Shown here piece after piece: positions 1 through 7,264 of a DNA stretch of 34,911 nucleotides. The position numbers and the translations under genes are program-made. The notes below the pieces were generated by a model. It did no database searches, was not told the origin of the DNA, and was given only the letters and a program-made list of their open reading frames with translations. Source of the stretch: Chloroflexota bacterium. Its GTDB lineage: Bacteria; Chloroflexota; Dehalococcoidia; Lucifugimonadales; Australimonadaceae. The DNA lies in assembly GCA_022561985.1 (NCBI GenBank), contig JADFQE010000013.1, positions 1 to 34,911 of the forward strand, in the 5' to 3' direction. Each line of letters begins with the position of its first letter. Position 1 is the stretch's first letter.

Positions 1-2
1 TC

Positions 3-1091
3 CAGGCGGAATGGGATGCGCTGATTGCAGCCGCGAAGGACGAGGGCCAAGTGGTCTTGGTGTTTGGCGGCGCGGCGGGACGGAATTACCGTCCGGTGGC
101 CGCGTTCTTCCAGGAGAAGTTTGGCATCGAAGCCGTCGTCTCGACCGGCAGCGGCAGCGCGCAGTCAGATCGGATCCTGGCCGAGCGGGAGGCCGGGCAA
201 TATCTGGTGGACGTCATGTGGGTGGGTGGGGGCTCAGCGAACGCACGCCTGGTCCCCGCGAATGCGCTTGATCCCATCGCGGACCTGTTCATCCACCCGG
301 AGGTGACGGATCAGTCACTCTGGTTCCGGGGGAAGCACTGGTACGCGGACGAGCCACAAAAGTACGTGTTCTCTTTGTCAGCAGAAACTGGCCCGATAAA
401 GGACATGCGGTACAACACGAACTTGGTGACCCAGGAGGACCTGGATGGCATCAACTCCGTGTTCGACTACCTGGACCCGAAGTGGAAGGGCAAGATCGTG
501 GCACTCTCTCCCATCGGCGGGTCCGTAACCTTCTTCACATCGTATGTCCACCCCGAGATCGGCAAAGAGTGGATTGATAGATTCGTTTCGCCGGAGTTGG
601 ACGTTACCTTCCTCCGGGATTTCCGTCAGATCGTGGACGGCATTGCAAAAGGTAAGTTCCATTTCGGCATCGAGATTGGCGGCGCTGGCCGCGACCTCGA
701 CGCGCTGGCGACGCTTGGAGCGCCGGTCGAAAAGTTCCCGTGCACCGTGGCGAACGTGTGCGTCAAGGAATTAAAAGAAGCTGGTGTCATAAGCTCCACG
801 GATAGCTCGAACAACATGATGGTCCCGACCAATCGGCCGCACCCTAATGCGGCGAAGCTGTTTGTCAACTGGTTCCTCACGAAGGAGGGACAGACGATCA
901 TGCACACGCTGTCCGGGGAGAACCCGGAGCAGACGCTACGGATCGATGTGACCGACCTTGGCAAGACACTCCCGTACCAGCGCAGAGACCCAAATCGCGA
1001 ATACTTCTTCTTCAGCGCCGACCCGGTCTACGTGGCCAAGCGGGCAGAAGCGCTCGACTACGCGAAGGCAGCCTATAACGCAACACACTAG
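3..1091 (+). CDS. Extracellular solute-binding protein, ABC type (5' truncated)
   Basis: This is the C-terminal part of a periplasmic-type substrate-binding protein of the family that includes Fe(3+)-type binding proteins (SBP_bac family). Its true start lies left of the window and the frame is open from base 3. It aligns along its whole length with the complete lipoprotein at 23811-25037. Shared stretches include EGQVVL.FGG.AGRN, the ANALDPIA.LFIHP segment and FDYLDPKWKGKIV. The missing part should therefore be the signal peptide, lipobox and linker. No permease or ATPase gene is adjacent. A Rieske oxygenase starts 143 bases downstream on the same strand, so the two may be co-transcribed and the ligand may be that enzyme's substrate (inference). 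The ligand cannot be told from sequence. The family is fairly certain. Confidence 0.85.
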   Translation, partial: QAEWDALIAAAKDEGQVVLVFGGAAGRNYRPVAAFFQEKFGIEAVVSTGSGSAQSDRILAEREAGQYLVDVMWVGGGSANARLVPANALDPIADLFIHPEVTDQSLWFRGKHWYADEPQKYVFSLSAETGPIKDMRYNTNLVTQEDLDGINSVFDYLDPKWKGKIVALSPIGGSVTFFTSYVHPEIGKEWIDRFVSPELDVTFLRDFRQIVDGIAKGKFHFGIEIGGAGRDLDALATLGAPVEKFPCTVANVCVKELKEAGVISSTDSSNNMMVPTNRPHPNAAKLFVNWFLTKEGQTIMHTLSGENPEQTLRIDVTDLGKTLPYQRRDPNREYFFFSADPVYVAKRAEALDYAKAAYNATH

Positions 1092-1210
1092 AGCCGAAAC
1101 CCACCGGCACGCCGACGGGCGGCGGAGAGGGCTTCCTTGGTCGGATAACGTGGAGGGGGACGACGGAAAACCGCGTGGAGGCGCCTGCGAGATTGTAGGG
1201 ACCCTCTAGG

Positions 1211-1227
1211 TACAATAGTGTAGGAGG
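1211..1227 (+). promoter_or_regulatory. Possible -10 element and Shine-Dalgarno of the first Rieske gene
   Basis: TACAAT at 1211-1216 matches a bacterial -10 box, and AGGAGG at 1222-1227 lies 7 bases before the ATG at 1235. No good -35 box is visible at the usual distance. The short spacing means a transcript from this -10 would begin almost at the Shine-Dalgarno. The ribosome site is convincing; the promoter is weak. Confidence 0.4.
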
Positions 1228-1234
1228 TCGCGGT

Positions 1235-2386
1235 ATGGCAAACGAGACATCATCGAGTGAGCCCCGGGCAGCGTCCACGAAGGAAGAATGGAACGAGTTC
1301 GCCTATATGGGGCCTGGAACTTTAGCGGGGCGCTACATGCGTCTCTTTTGGCATCCGGTCTATGTCTCGGACGATCTGCCGATCGGACGGCCCAAGCCCA
1401 TCCGGATCTTGGGGGAGGACTTCACTCTTTATCGAGGAGAGTCCGGTGCGGCGCACGTGGTCGACTTCCGGTGTGCACACCGGGGCACCCAGCTGTCCAT
1501 CGGCTGGGTGGAGGGCGACGACGTGCGGTGCCGCTACCATGGCTGGAAGTACGGTCCGGACGGTCAGTGTACCGAACAGCCGGGGGAGCCGGAGCCGTTC
1601 TGCGAGAAGGTCCGGATCAAGAGTTACCCGACGCAGGAGTACCTGGGATTCGTCTTCGCCTACCTGGGCGAGGGCACTCCCCCCACATTCCGGCGTTACC
1701 CGGCGTTCGAGCGAGACGGAGTGCGACTCGTCACCCATTGGGAGCGTGGGTATAACTACTTCAACGCGGCCGAGAACGACGCCATCCATGTCTTTTTCAC
1801 CCATCACCGTACCCACGGCAGTTGGCGAGACATGCAACTCCCTCGCATAGAGGCCGAGGAAACGCCTTCCGGTCTCGCCACGATTAGGGTATGGCCGGAC
1901 GGGAGAAGAACTCAAACGCGCACGCTCATGCCCAATATGAGTTATCGCAAGGCTCGTAATTCCAATGCTGGTCGAGGGAACAACCTCTCCTGGAAAGTCC
2001 CTATCGATGACCACCACTTCAGTCAGTTCAACCTGGAATGGTTTCCCTTTGGCGAGAAGGCCGAGCGCTACGTTCAGCGGCGCAAGGAGTTCGCAAAGGA
2101 CCAGACGTTCGTAGACGAGCTCGTTGCGAAGGTCTTCAGTGGGGAGCTCCATTTGGATGACATCCCGGTCGAAGGTGCGGACGTCCACACCATCAACCAA
2201 GTGGAAGACGGGTCCACGCAGCGCGGGCAGGGTGTGATAGCGGACCGCACGGCCGAGCGCCTAGGGCGGACCGATGCGCCGGTCATCCTCCTACGGCGCA
2301 TATGGCAGCGGGAGCTTCGGGCGCTCGCCGAGGGGCGGCCGCTCAAGCAGTGGGAGCTGCCTGAGGATGATGAAGCAGCGGATTGA
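1235..2386 (+). CDS. Rieske [2Fe-2S] ring-hydroxylating oxygenase, large subunit
   Basis: This is a 383-aa oxygenase component that should insert O2 into an aromatic or related organic substrate using electrons from a reductase not encoded here. The N-terminal Rieske domain has the full ligand set C80-x-H82 and C99-x2-H102. The catalytic mononuclear iron site is visible as N177, D182, H185 and H190, in D-x2-H-x4-H spacing. The C-terminal QGVIADRTAERLG stretch matches the second Rieske protein at 25156-26400. That stretch is typical of phthalate-4,5-dioxygenase/VanA-like enzymes acting as homo-oligomers without a beta subunit. The ATG has an AGGAGG site. The gene follows a solute-binding protein. 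Codon use looks less GC-extreme than in the rest of the window. Family certain, substrate unknown. Confidence 0.92.
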   Translation: MANETSSSEPRAASTKEEWNEFAYMGPGTLAGRYMRLFWHPVYVSDDLPIGRPKPIRILGEDFTLYRGESGAAHVVDFRCAHRGTQLSIGWVEGDDVRCRYHGWKYGPDGQCTEQPGEPEPFCEKVRIKSYPTQEYLGFVFAYLGEGTPPTFRRYPAFERDGVRLVTHWERGYNYFNAAENDAIHVFFTHHRTHGSWRDMQLPRIEAEETPSGLATIRVWPDGRRTQTRTLMPNMSYRKARNSNAGRGNNLSWKVPIDDHHFSQFNLEWFPFGEKAERYVQRRKEFAKDQTFVDELVAKVFSGELHLDDIPVEGADVHTINQVEDGSTQRGQGVIADRTAERLGRTDAPVILLRRIWQRELRALAEGRPLKQWELPEDDEAAD

Positions 2387-2798
2387 ACAGGTTGATGACC
2401 GTATGGGAACCTGAGGTAGCTTGTTTACCTGGCACCGGTCCACGAGTTCAAGCACCCGGCCTGGTCCCATGGAAGCCGGCCTCCGCGCGTAGAGGGCCGA
2501 CGCCGTTTTACCGCACGGTGACCGGCGGGATGGAGGGTAACAGTCGCCGTCCAACGACGGGGTCCACGAGTGAATCCACAGTGCGAAGCTGCGCATAGCC
2601 ACTATGGGCTGCGTAGGCGTGCGCTGGCGCTAGACGCGCCTTAACCGGCTAAACTGAAGCGGATCTCGAAAGTTCTTGCTATTGTCCTGTCAGGCCCACC
2701 AGGCAGTGCAACCGTCACTCCCACAACCCGCGAGCGGTGCGCTCTCTCCTCCTAGTGTAGGGGTGCATGCCGTCGCCGGTGGTCGCGCTCCGTCTCAG
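2387..2798. other. 412-base intergenic region with one copy of a 36-nt repeat
   Basis: No convincing gene is present. The only open frame (2383-2598, plus) has no ribosome site and an arginine/proline-rich low-complexity product. The region lies between the convergent ends of the Rieske gene and the minus-strand dehydrogenase. Its one clear structure is a 36-nt sequence at 2669-2704 repeated at 4264-4299. No terminator hairpin with a T-run was found. Confidence 0.6.
2669..2704 (+). repeat. 36-nt direct repeat, copy 1
   Basis: This copy matches 35 of 36 bases with the copy at 4264-4299 in the same orientation; the one mismatch is T versus C at 2683. Similarity stops abruptly on both sides. 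It contains CCTGTCAGG, a short palindrome around a central T. The two copies bracket the minus-strand Gfo/Idh/MocA dehydrogenase. Function unknown. Confidence 0.9.
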
Positions 2799-4085
2799 CT
2801 ACGTCGGCTCAGCCGCTGACTCGGTGGCCAGCTCGGCCCGACCCTGACCGCTCAACAGGGCACTGACATCGCGCTTGAGCGGCACCTGGTGCTTCAGGAA
2901 AACCTCGGCCCTGGTCCGGCCGGACTCAAGCACCGCCAGCGTCAGCTCCAGGGTCGCGGTCGACCACTCACCGTCATGGATCGCCGGCTCACCGTGGACG
3001 ACCGCACCGTAAAGCTCATCCAGGACGCCGTCGCGGCCGGTTCTCGACGCCGGCAGAGGCGCGTCTATCTTGGCCACTTTGCCGTACACGATCAAGCCGT
3101 CGGCGGACTGCCTGATGTCGCCGTCCTCGCAGCTCACGATGGTGAGCCCGTAGAAGGGCTGGTGGCGCGTGGCGCGCTCCCGCGGCCTCGACTCCTCCTG
3201 TCCGTAGCCACGGAGCTTCTTGAGCTCCGCGTCCTTGCCGGCATCCGAGGCCTGCCGGGCCCTCCGGGAGGCCGCGTACTCGGCATGGTCCTCCACCGAT
3301 CCCCCTTGGCCTATCCCGAAGGTCAGCTCCGAGGAGTGGAAGTGGTCGTAGCCGTTGAACACAGCCGTGGCGACCGTTCCATCCTCGAAATCCAGGAAGG
3401 CGACGTGCGCTCCCTCCGTGGGGCGCTCCGGGTCCCAGGCGCCCGTCATCGCCCGGACGCTGCGTACCAGCCCACCGCCGATCAGCCTCAGGATGTCGAA
3501 CTGATGGGCGCCTTGGCGGAACGTCGCCCCGCCGCCGAGGGCAGTGTCGAGCTCTTCGGGCGTCCTCGGCTGATAAAGCCATGCGCCGTACTGCCAGTTG
3601 TGGATCATCCGGAGCCTGCCGAGCTCGCCCCGCTCGACGATCGAGCGCATGCCGAGCACCGGCGGGTCCATGCTCTGCGGGTGCGCCTCGACGAGCGTGA
3701 CGCCGGCGCGCTCAGCCGCCTCCAGCATGACCTCGGCGTCACGGAGGGTCGTGGCCATCGGCTTGGCCACGAGGACGTGCTTGCCGTGCTGCATCGCCAG
3801 CAGCACGTGCTCGGTGTGGAACTCCGTGGGCGTCGCGACGTAGACGACGTCGACGCTCGCGCTGCTGCAAAGCTCCTCGGGGCTCGCGTAGAGCTCCGCA
3901 GGCACGTCCTGCGCGAACCGCTCGCGCGTGTCGGGCCGCAGGTCGGCCGCTGCGGTGATGGTCGTGCCGGGGTGGCTGAGGATAGGACGGACGAAGGCGC
4001 TTCCCGCTCGGCCGAGACCGAGGATACCGAAGCGCAATGGCGATACTTTGCTGACGCTTGGATCGTGAGCGTCTGTTGTGCTCAA
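2799..4085 (-). CDS. Gfo/Idh/MocA family dehydrogenase, dihydrodiol-dehydrogenase-like
   Basis: This 428-aa NAD(P)-dependent oxidoreductase starts with a Rossmann fold containing GLGRAG at residues 23-28. The cofactor-binding EKP motif appears as VAKP: the lysine is kept but the glutamate is replaced by alanine. A QGAHQFD segment matches the family's catalytic histidine motif. The long C-terminal half, ending in a DELYGAVVHGEPAIHDG-type stretch, recalls phthalate 4,5-cis-dihydrodiol dehydrogenases (Pht4/OphB-like). A role in rearomatising the product of a neighbouring Rieske oxygenase is therefore plausible but inferred. The most upstream usable start is TTG at 4085 with no good ribosome site, so the exact start is uncertain. 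A 36-nt repeat lies on each side of the gene. Confidence 0.88.
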   Translation of the reverse strand: MSTTDAHDPSVSKVSPLRFGILGLGRAGSAFVRPILSHPGTTITAAADLRPDTRERFAQDVPAELYASPEELCSSASVDVVYVATPTEFHTEHVLLAMQHGKHVLVAKPMATTLRDAEVMLEAAERAGVTLVEAHPQSMDPPVLGMRSIVERGELGRLRMIHNWQYGAWLYQPRTPEELDTALGGGATFRQGAHQFDILRLIGGGLVRSVRAMTGAWDPERPTEGAHVAFLDFEDGTVATAVFNGYDHFHSSELTFGIGQGGSVEDHAEYAASRRARQASDAGKDAELKKLRGYGQEESRPRERATRHQPFYGLTIVSCEDGDIRQSADGLIVYGKVAKIDAPLPASRTGRDGVLDELYGAVVHGEPAIHDGEWSTATLELTLAVLESGRTRAEVFLKHQVPLKRDVSALLSGQGRAELATESAAEPT

Positions 4086-4246
4086 GCTTGAATACCCCGA
4101 TCGAGCTGCCTGGAGCGAGGCAACGCCCCATCCTCAGCGAGGGCGATGGTAGTTTCACTCGCCAACGCCGTCAACCTCGATGCCTGGATGGAGATCCGTC
4201 GTCGCTCTGGTGCTGAAAGAAAGGCTTACCGCGGCTCGACGGTGAG

Positions 4247-4261
4247 GCTTGAACGTCAAGC
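4247..4261. promoter_or_regulatory. Inverted repeat, candidate operator
   Basis: GCTTGA and TCAAGC form a perfect 6-base dyad around ACG. It directly abuts the second 36-nt repeat in the divergent region between the dehydrogenase and the hydrolase. No T-run follows on either strand, which argues against an intrinsic terminator. Confidence 0.35.
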
Positions 4262-4263
4262 GA

Positions 4264-4299
4264 AAAGTTCTTGCTATCGTCCTGTCAGGCCCACCAGGC
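4264..4299 (+). repeat. 36-nt direct repeat, copy 2
   Basis: Second copy of the repeat at 2669-2704, with 35 of 36 bases identical. It lies 179 bases upstream of the minus-strand dehydrogenase start and about 180 bases upstream of the preferred hydrolase start on the plus strand. It could therefore be a shared regulatory element or the scar of an insertion or duplication. Confidence 0.9.
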
Positions 4300-4476
4300 T
4301 CCCAAGTCGCCTCGACAGTCGCCGGCTGTGCTACCTTCGGACTCAGCTCGTCACCTCGTAACAAGGAACCGCACCTTGGCCAGGCTGACCGTTGCAGACC
4401 TCGTAGAAGACCTGGTGTGAAGAGTATCGGGGATCAGGACCAGCAGCCCATCGCAGGCTGGGGAAGGTCGAGTGAC

Positions 4477-5349
4477 TTGACCGAGGAAGACCACCACGGC
4501 TATCTGGGTATCCCGGGTGCCCGGACGCACCTCGTCGAGACGCGCTCCGGGCGCGCCGCTTTTATCAAGGTGGGCTCGGGCCCGCCGCTCCTCCTGCTCC
4601 ACGGCCTCGGAACGTCGTCCGAGACGTGGGAGCCCACGATCCGAGCGCTGCTGGGTCGCTTCACCGTGATCGCGCCGGACCTTGCCGGCCATGGCCGGTC
4701 GTCTGGTGCCTCGCTTCGGGGGTCCGTCGAGCCGCTCGTGAAGGCGCTCGACGACCTCTGCGCGACGCTGGGGCTCGAGACCGCCGCCGTCGTGGGCCAT
4801 TCGTTGGGCGGCCTTGTGGCGGTGCGGTTCGCGCTCAATCATCCGGACCGCGTGAGTCACCTCGTGCTCGTTGACGCGGGCGGCATCGGCGAGGAGATGT
4901 CGTGGCTGCTACGGCTCGCCGCGATACCGCTGCTGGGCAAGCTCGTTTTCGGGCCGAGCAGGTTCTGGCTCAAGCACTACCACGACCGCCTGTTCGTGCC
5001 GCCAGGGGATGTCGATACGAACTTGCTGAGGTCGCTCCACCAGTCGCGCACGCTGCACGTGACGGCCGATTTCATGCGCCGGGCCGTAGGATCGAGCGCG
5101 GATCTGCTCGGGCCGGTGGAGTCCGCGTACCTCCTTCCGCGCTTGGGCGAGATCGCGGCGCCGGTGCTCGTGCTCTGGGGCGAGCAGGATCGGCTGTTCC
5201 CCGTGGAGCAGCTCGATAGGCTCCGTGAGACCTGTCCGCTGGTGGAGATACACACGTTTCCCGACGTGGGGCACTGGCCCTATGCCGAGGTGCCCGACGG
5301 GTTCAACGCCACGCTGATCGATTTCCTCGAACGCCGAGCGAACGGCTAG
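4477..5349 (+). CDS. Alpha/beta hydrolase
   Basis: This 290-aa serine hydrolase of the alpha/beta fold has an HGLG oxyanion region near residue 42 and the nucleophile elbow GHSLGG with S109. The acid is in WGEQD and the catalytic histidine is in the C-terminal VGHW motif. It resembles C-C bond hydrolases and haloperoxidase-like esterases, but the substrate is unknown. I prefer the TTG at 4477, preceded by GGGAAGG at 4461-4467. A GTG at 4417 and an ATG at 4249 are also in frame, but the N-terminal part they add has no family similarity and covers the 36-nt repeat. The histidine kinase frame begins 34 bases after the stop, suggesting co-transcription. Confidence 0.85.
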   Translation: MTEEDHHGYLGIPGARTHLVETRSGRAAFIKVGSGPPLLLLHGLGTSSETWEPTIRALLGRFTVIAPDLAGHGRSSGASLRGSVEPLVKALDDLCATLGLETAAVVGHSLGGLVAVRFALNHPDRVSHLVLVDAGGIGEEMSWLLRLAAIPLLGKLVFGPSRFWLKHYHDRLFVPPGDVDTNLLRSLHQSRTLHVTADFMRRAVGSSADLLGPVESAYLLPRLGEIAAPVLVLWGEQDRLFPVEQLDRLRETCPLVEIHTFPDVGHWPYAEVPDGFNATLIDFLERRANG

Positions 5350-5383
5350 CGTCGAGCTGAGTGACGACTTCACTCCGGAGCGA

Positions 5384-6205
5384 GTGCGGCTTCTGGCGGC
5401 CATCGCCGACGGGATAGGCACCTTCCTGGCCAGCGCCAGCTTCCGGGAGGCTGCCCGCCTGCGAGGCGAAGAGGTGGCGACAGCCTTGGAGCGCTTGAAA
5501 TCCACTCAGCAACAGCTCATCCAATCCGAGAAGCTTGCCGCCGTAGGCACGCTGATCTCCGGCGTCGCTCATGAGATCAACAACCCCCTCGGGAACATCC
5601 GCGGCCTCGTGGACCTGTCACTACAGGGGGACCTCGACGAGACCCTCAAGCGTGACTTGCAGACGATCCGTGCCGAGGACGAGCGGGCCATCCGTATCGT
5701 CCGGAACCTCCTGTCGTTCACCCGCGAGCACAAGCCGGAGACGACGCTCGTGTCGCTCAATGACGCCCTCGACCACGTGCTGGAGCTCCGGGCCTACGAG
5801 CTCAGGGTGAGCAACATCGAACTGCGAAAGGACTTCGCAGCGGACCTTCCCGAGATACCCGCCGACCCCCATCAGCTCCAGCAGGTCTTCCTGAACCTCG
5901 TCATCAACGCCGAACAGGCGATGACGGCGGCCCATGGCCGTGGAGTGCTGTCGATCACGACGAAGCGGGTGGGCGAGGCCCTCCACGTCGTCGTGACCGA
6001 CGATGGGCCTGGGATCCCAAGCGAAAACCTCGGCAGGGTGTTCGACCCCTTCTTCACGACGAAGGAAGTGGGGGCCGGGACCGGTCTCGGATTGAGCGTG
6101 TGCTACGGGATCATCCAGGAACACGGGGGGGAGATACGCGTGGCCAGCGAGGAGGGTCGAGGCACCACCTTCGTCGTCGAGCTGCCGGTGGGAGACAGGG
6201 ACTGA
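5384..6205 (+). CDS. Sensor histidine kinase with truncated GAF remnant
   Basis: This 273-aa kinase has a HisKA dimerisation domain with phosphoacceptor H63 in GVAHEINNPLGN, the NtrB/AtoS type of H-box. An HATPase domain follows with the N-box NLVINAEQAM, DDGPGIP and GTGLGLS. It has no membrane segment and no complete input domain. The residues before the H-box, ERVRLLAAIADGIG, match the last helix of a GAF domain. The same element occurs as ERVDLLTAIAGALG in the complete GAF kinase at 16398-17777. The frame is open back to a stop at 5315-5317 but offers only this GTG (CCGGAG just upstream) or a CTG at 5357. The gene looks like a 5'-truncated GAF kinase. It should phosphorylate the regulator encoded next. 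Confidence 0.88.
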   Translation: MRLLAAIADGIGTFLASASFREAARLRGEEVATALERLKSTQQQLIQSEKLAAVGTLISGVAHEINNPLGNIRGLVDLSLQGDLDETLKRDLQTIRAEDERAIRIVRNLLSFTREHKPETTLVSLNDALDHVLELRAYELRVSNIELRKDFAADLPEIPADPHQLQQVFLNLVINAEQAMTAAHGRGVLSITTKRVGEALHVVVTDDGPGIPSENLGRVFDPFFTTKEVGAGTGLGLSVCYGIIQEHGGEIRVASEEGRGTTFVVELPVGDRD

Positions 6206-6264
6206 CGCTGCGCTCGGCCCCGCGGTGTGCAGATCGAAGCCATGGAACGAACGAGAGGGACACG

Positions 6265-6903
6265 ATGACGAGCTCCATCAGGCGGAAGATCCTCGTGGTC
6301 GATGACGAAGCAACCGCGCGCGACGTCCTCCAGCGCGCCCTGGAGAAGGGCGGGTACGCCACCACGACCGCGGCCGACGGACAGGAGGCCTTGGACGCAG
6401 CGTCGAAGGAGACCTTCGACCTCGTCCTCATGGATATCAGGATGCCGCGCATGTCAGGCCTGGAGGCGCTGAGCCGGCTTCGCCTGCGGTACCCCGACAC
6501 GTACGTCATCATGCTCACGGCGGTCGACGAGGTGGACACCGCGATGGAGGCGATCCGGAAGGGGGCGGACGACTACATCGCCAAGCCGCTGAGCCTCGAT
6601 CTCGTGCTGCTCCGCGTTGAGAAGGCGCTGGAGCGCAGGCGGCTGACGCTGAGGGACAAGGAGTCGCGGCAGATGTCGGAGCAGCGGCTCGGTGAGGCAG
6701 TGGCCCGGCAAGAGCAAACCTTCGCCGAGCTCGTCAGATCGATGGCTCGGGAGCATGCGAGACTGTTCGGGACGGAGGAAGCGACGAGGTTGGGTGGAAA
6801 GCCCACGATCACGGGTCTGCCACCGGAGCTCCAACGTCCACTGTCGTCGGTCGAGGAGTTCCGGGAGGCGCTGATCAGGATATTGAAACGGACACCGGTG
6901 TAA
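6265..6903 (+). CDS. Response regulator with uncharacterised C-terminal region
   Basis: This is a 212-aa protein. Residues 7-125 are a canonical receiver domain with acidic residues D13/D14, phosphoacceptor D57 in LMDIRMP, switch T85 and K107 in AKPLS. The remaining 85 or so residues contain no recognisable DNA-binding or enzymatic output domain. They start with a charged, probably coiled-coil segment (about 115-155) and continue with a proline-containing tail. The ATG at 6265 has GAGAGGGA just upstream. The gene lies 59 bases after the histidine kinase and is almost certainly its partner. The output could be a protein-protein interaction with the small protein or TPR lipoprotein encoded next; this is inference. 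Confidence 0.9.
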   Translation: MTSSIRRKILVVDDEATARDVLQRALEKGGYATTTAADGQEALDAASKETFDLVLMDIRMPRMSGLEALSRLRLRYPDTYVIMLTAVDEVDTAMEAIRKGADDYIAKPLSLDLVLLRVEKALERRRLTLRDKESRQMSEQRLGEAVARQEQTFAELVRSMAREHARLFGTEEATRLGGKPTITGLPPELQRPLSSVEEFREALIRILKRTPV

Positions 6904-6978
6904 CCCGATGAGCAACGCCAGCATCCTCAGCGCCGCCAGCCGCCCGTCCGACCCCGATAGGTGCGCAGGAGACGAACG

Positions 6979-7254
6979 ATGAGTCAGGCAGACCGCATCG
7001 GCTGGGTCTTGCAGAAGTTCCCCGAGGGGGACTACCTGGTCGGCTTGACGCCGCCCTACGAGGGGTTGCCGCAGGTTCTCGTGCTCACCGGCATCGGCCA
7101 GGTCTGGCCGGCAACCGACGAGTCTCTTCAGTCGGCGCAAGAGTCCGACCCAGAGTCGCCGCTATTCACCTTCGAGCCCCGGATGTCGCTCGAGGACGTC
7201 CTGCACGATATGGGGTACGGATTCTCCACCACGGAGCCGGCCCAGTCCGTCTGA
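6979..7254 (+). CDS. Hypothetical 91-aa protein
   Basis: I do not recognise this small soluble protein. It is acidic, with no signal peptide, no membrane helix and no cysteines. The ATG at 6979 follows AGGAGA with good spacing and is preferred over the in-frame GTG at 6961. It sits between a response regulator (75 bases upstream) and a TPR lipoprotein (10 bases downstream) on the same strand. That placement suggests a role in the same signalling operon. Confidence 0.65.
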   Translation: MSQADRIGWVLQKFPEGDYLVGLTPPYEGLPQVLVLTGIGQVWPATDESLQSAQESDPESPLFTFEPRMSLEDVLHDMGYGFSTTEPAQSV

Positions 7255-7264
7255 GGTCAAGGTC

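Larger units (their letters stand above)
4086..4476. other. Divergent intergenic region with hairpin and repeat copy 2
   Basis: About 390 bases separate the minus-strand dehydrogenase from the plus-strand hydrolase if the hydrolase starts at 4477. Within it lie a perfect 6-base inverted repeat, GCTTGA-ACG-TCAAGC at 4247-4261, and directly after it the second copy of the 36-nt repeat. The plus frame of the hydrolase stays open back to an ATG at 4249. That extension would translate the repeat, so I regard it as unlikely. Confidence 0.5.

Noticed and set aside
2383-2598. 71-aa plus-strand open frame after the first Rieske gene
   Set aside because: No ribosome site, no similarity, low-complexity product; treated as intergenic.
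2889-4091. 400-aa plus-strand open frame opposite the Gfo/Idh/MocA gene
   Set aside because: Arg/Val/Leu-rich composition and no domain similarity; it is the antisense shadow of a clear enzyme gene in GC-rich DNA.
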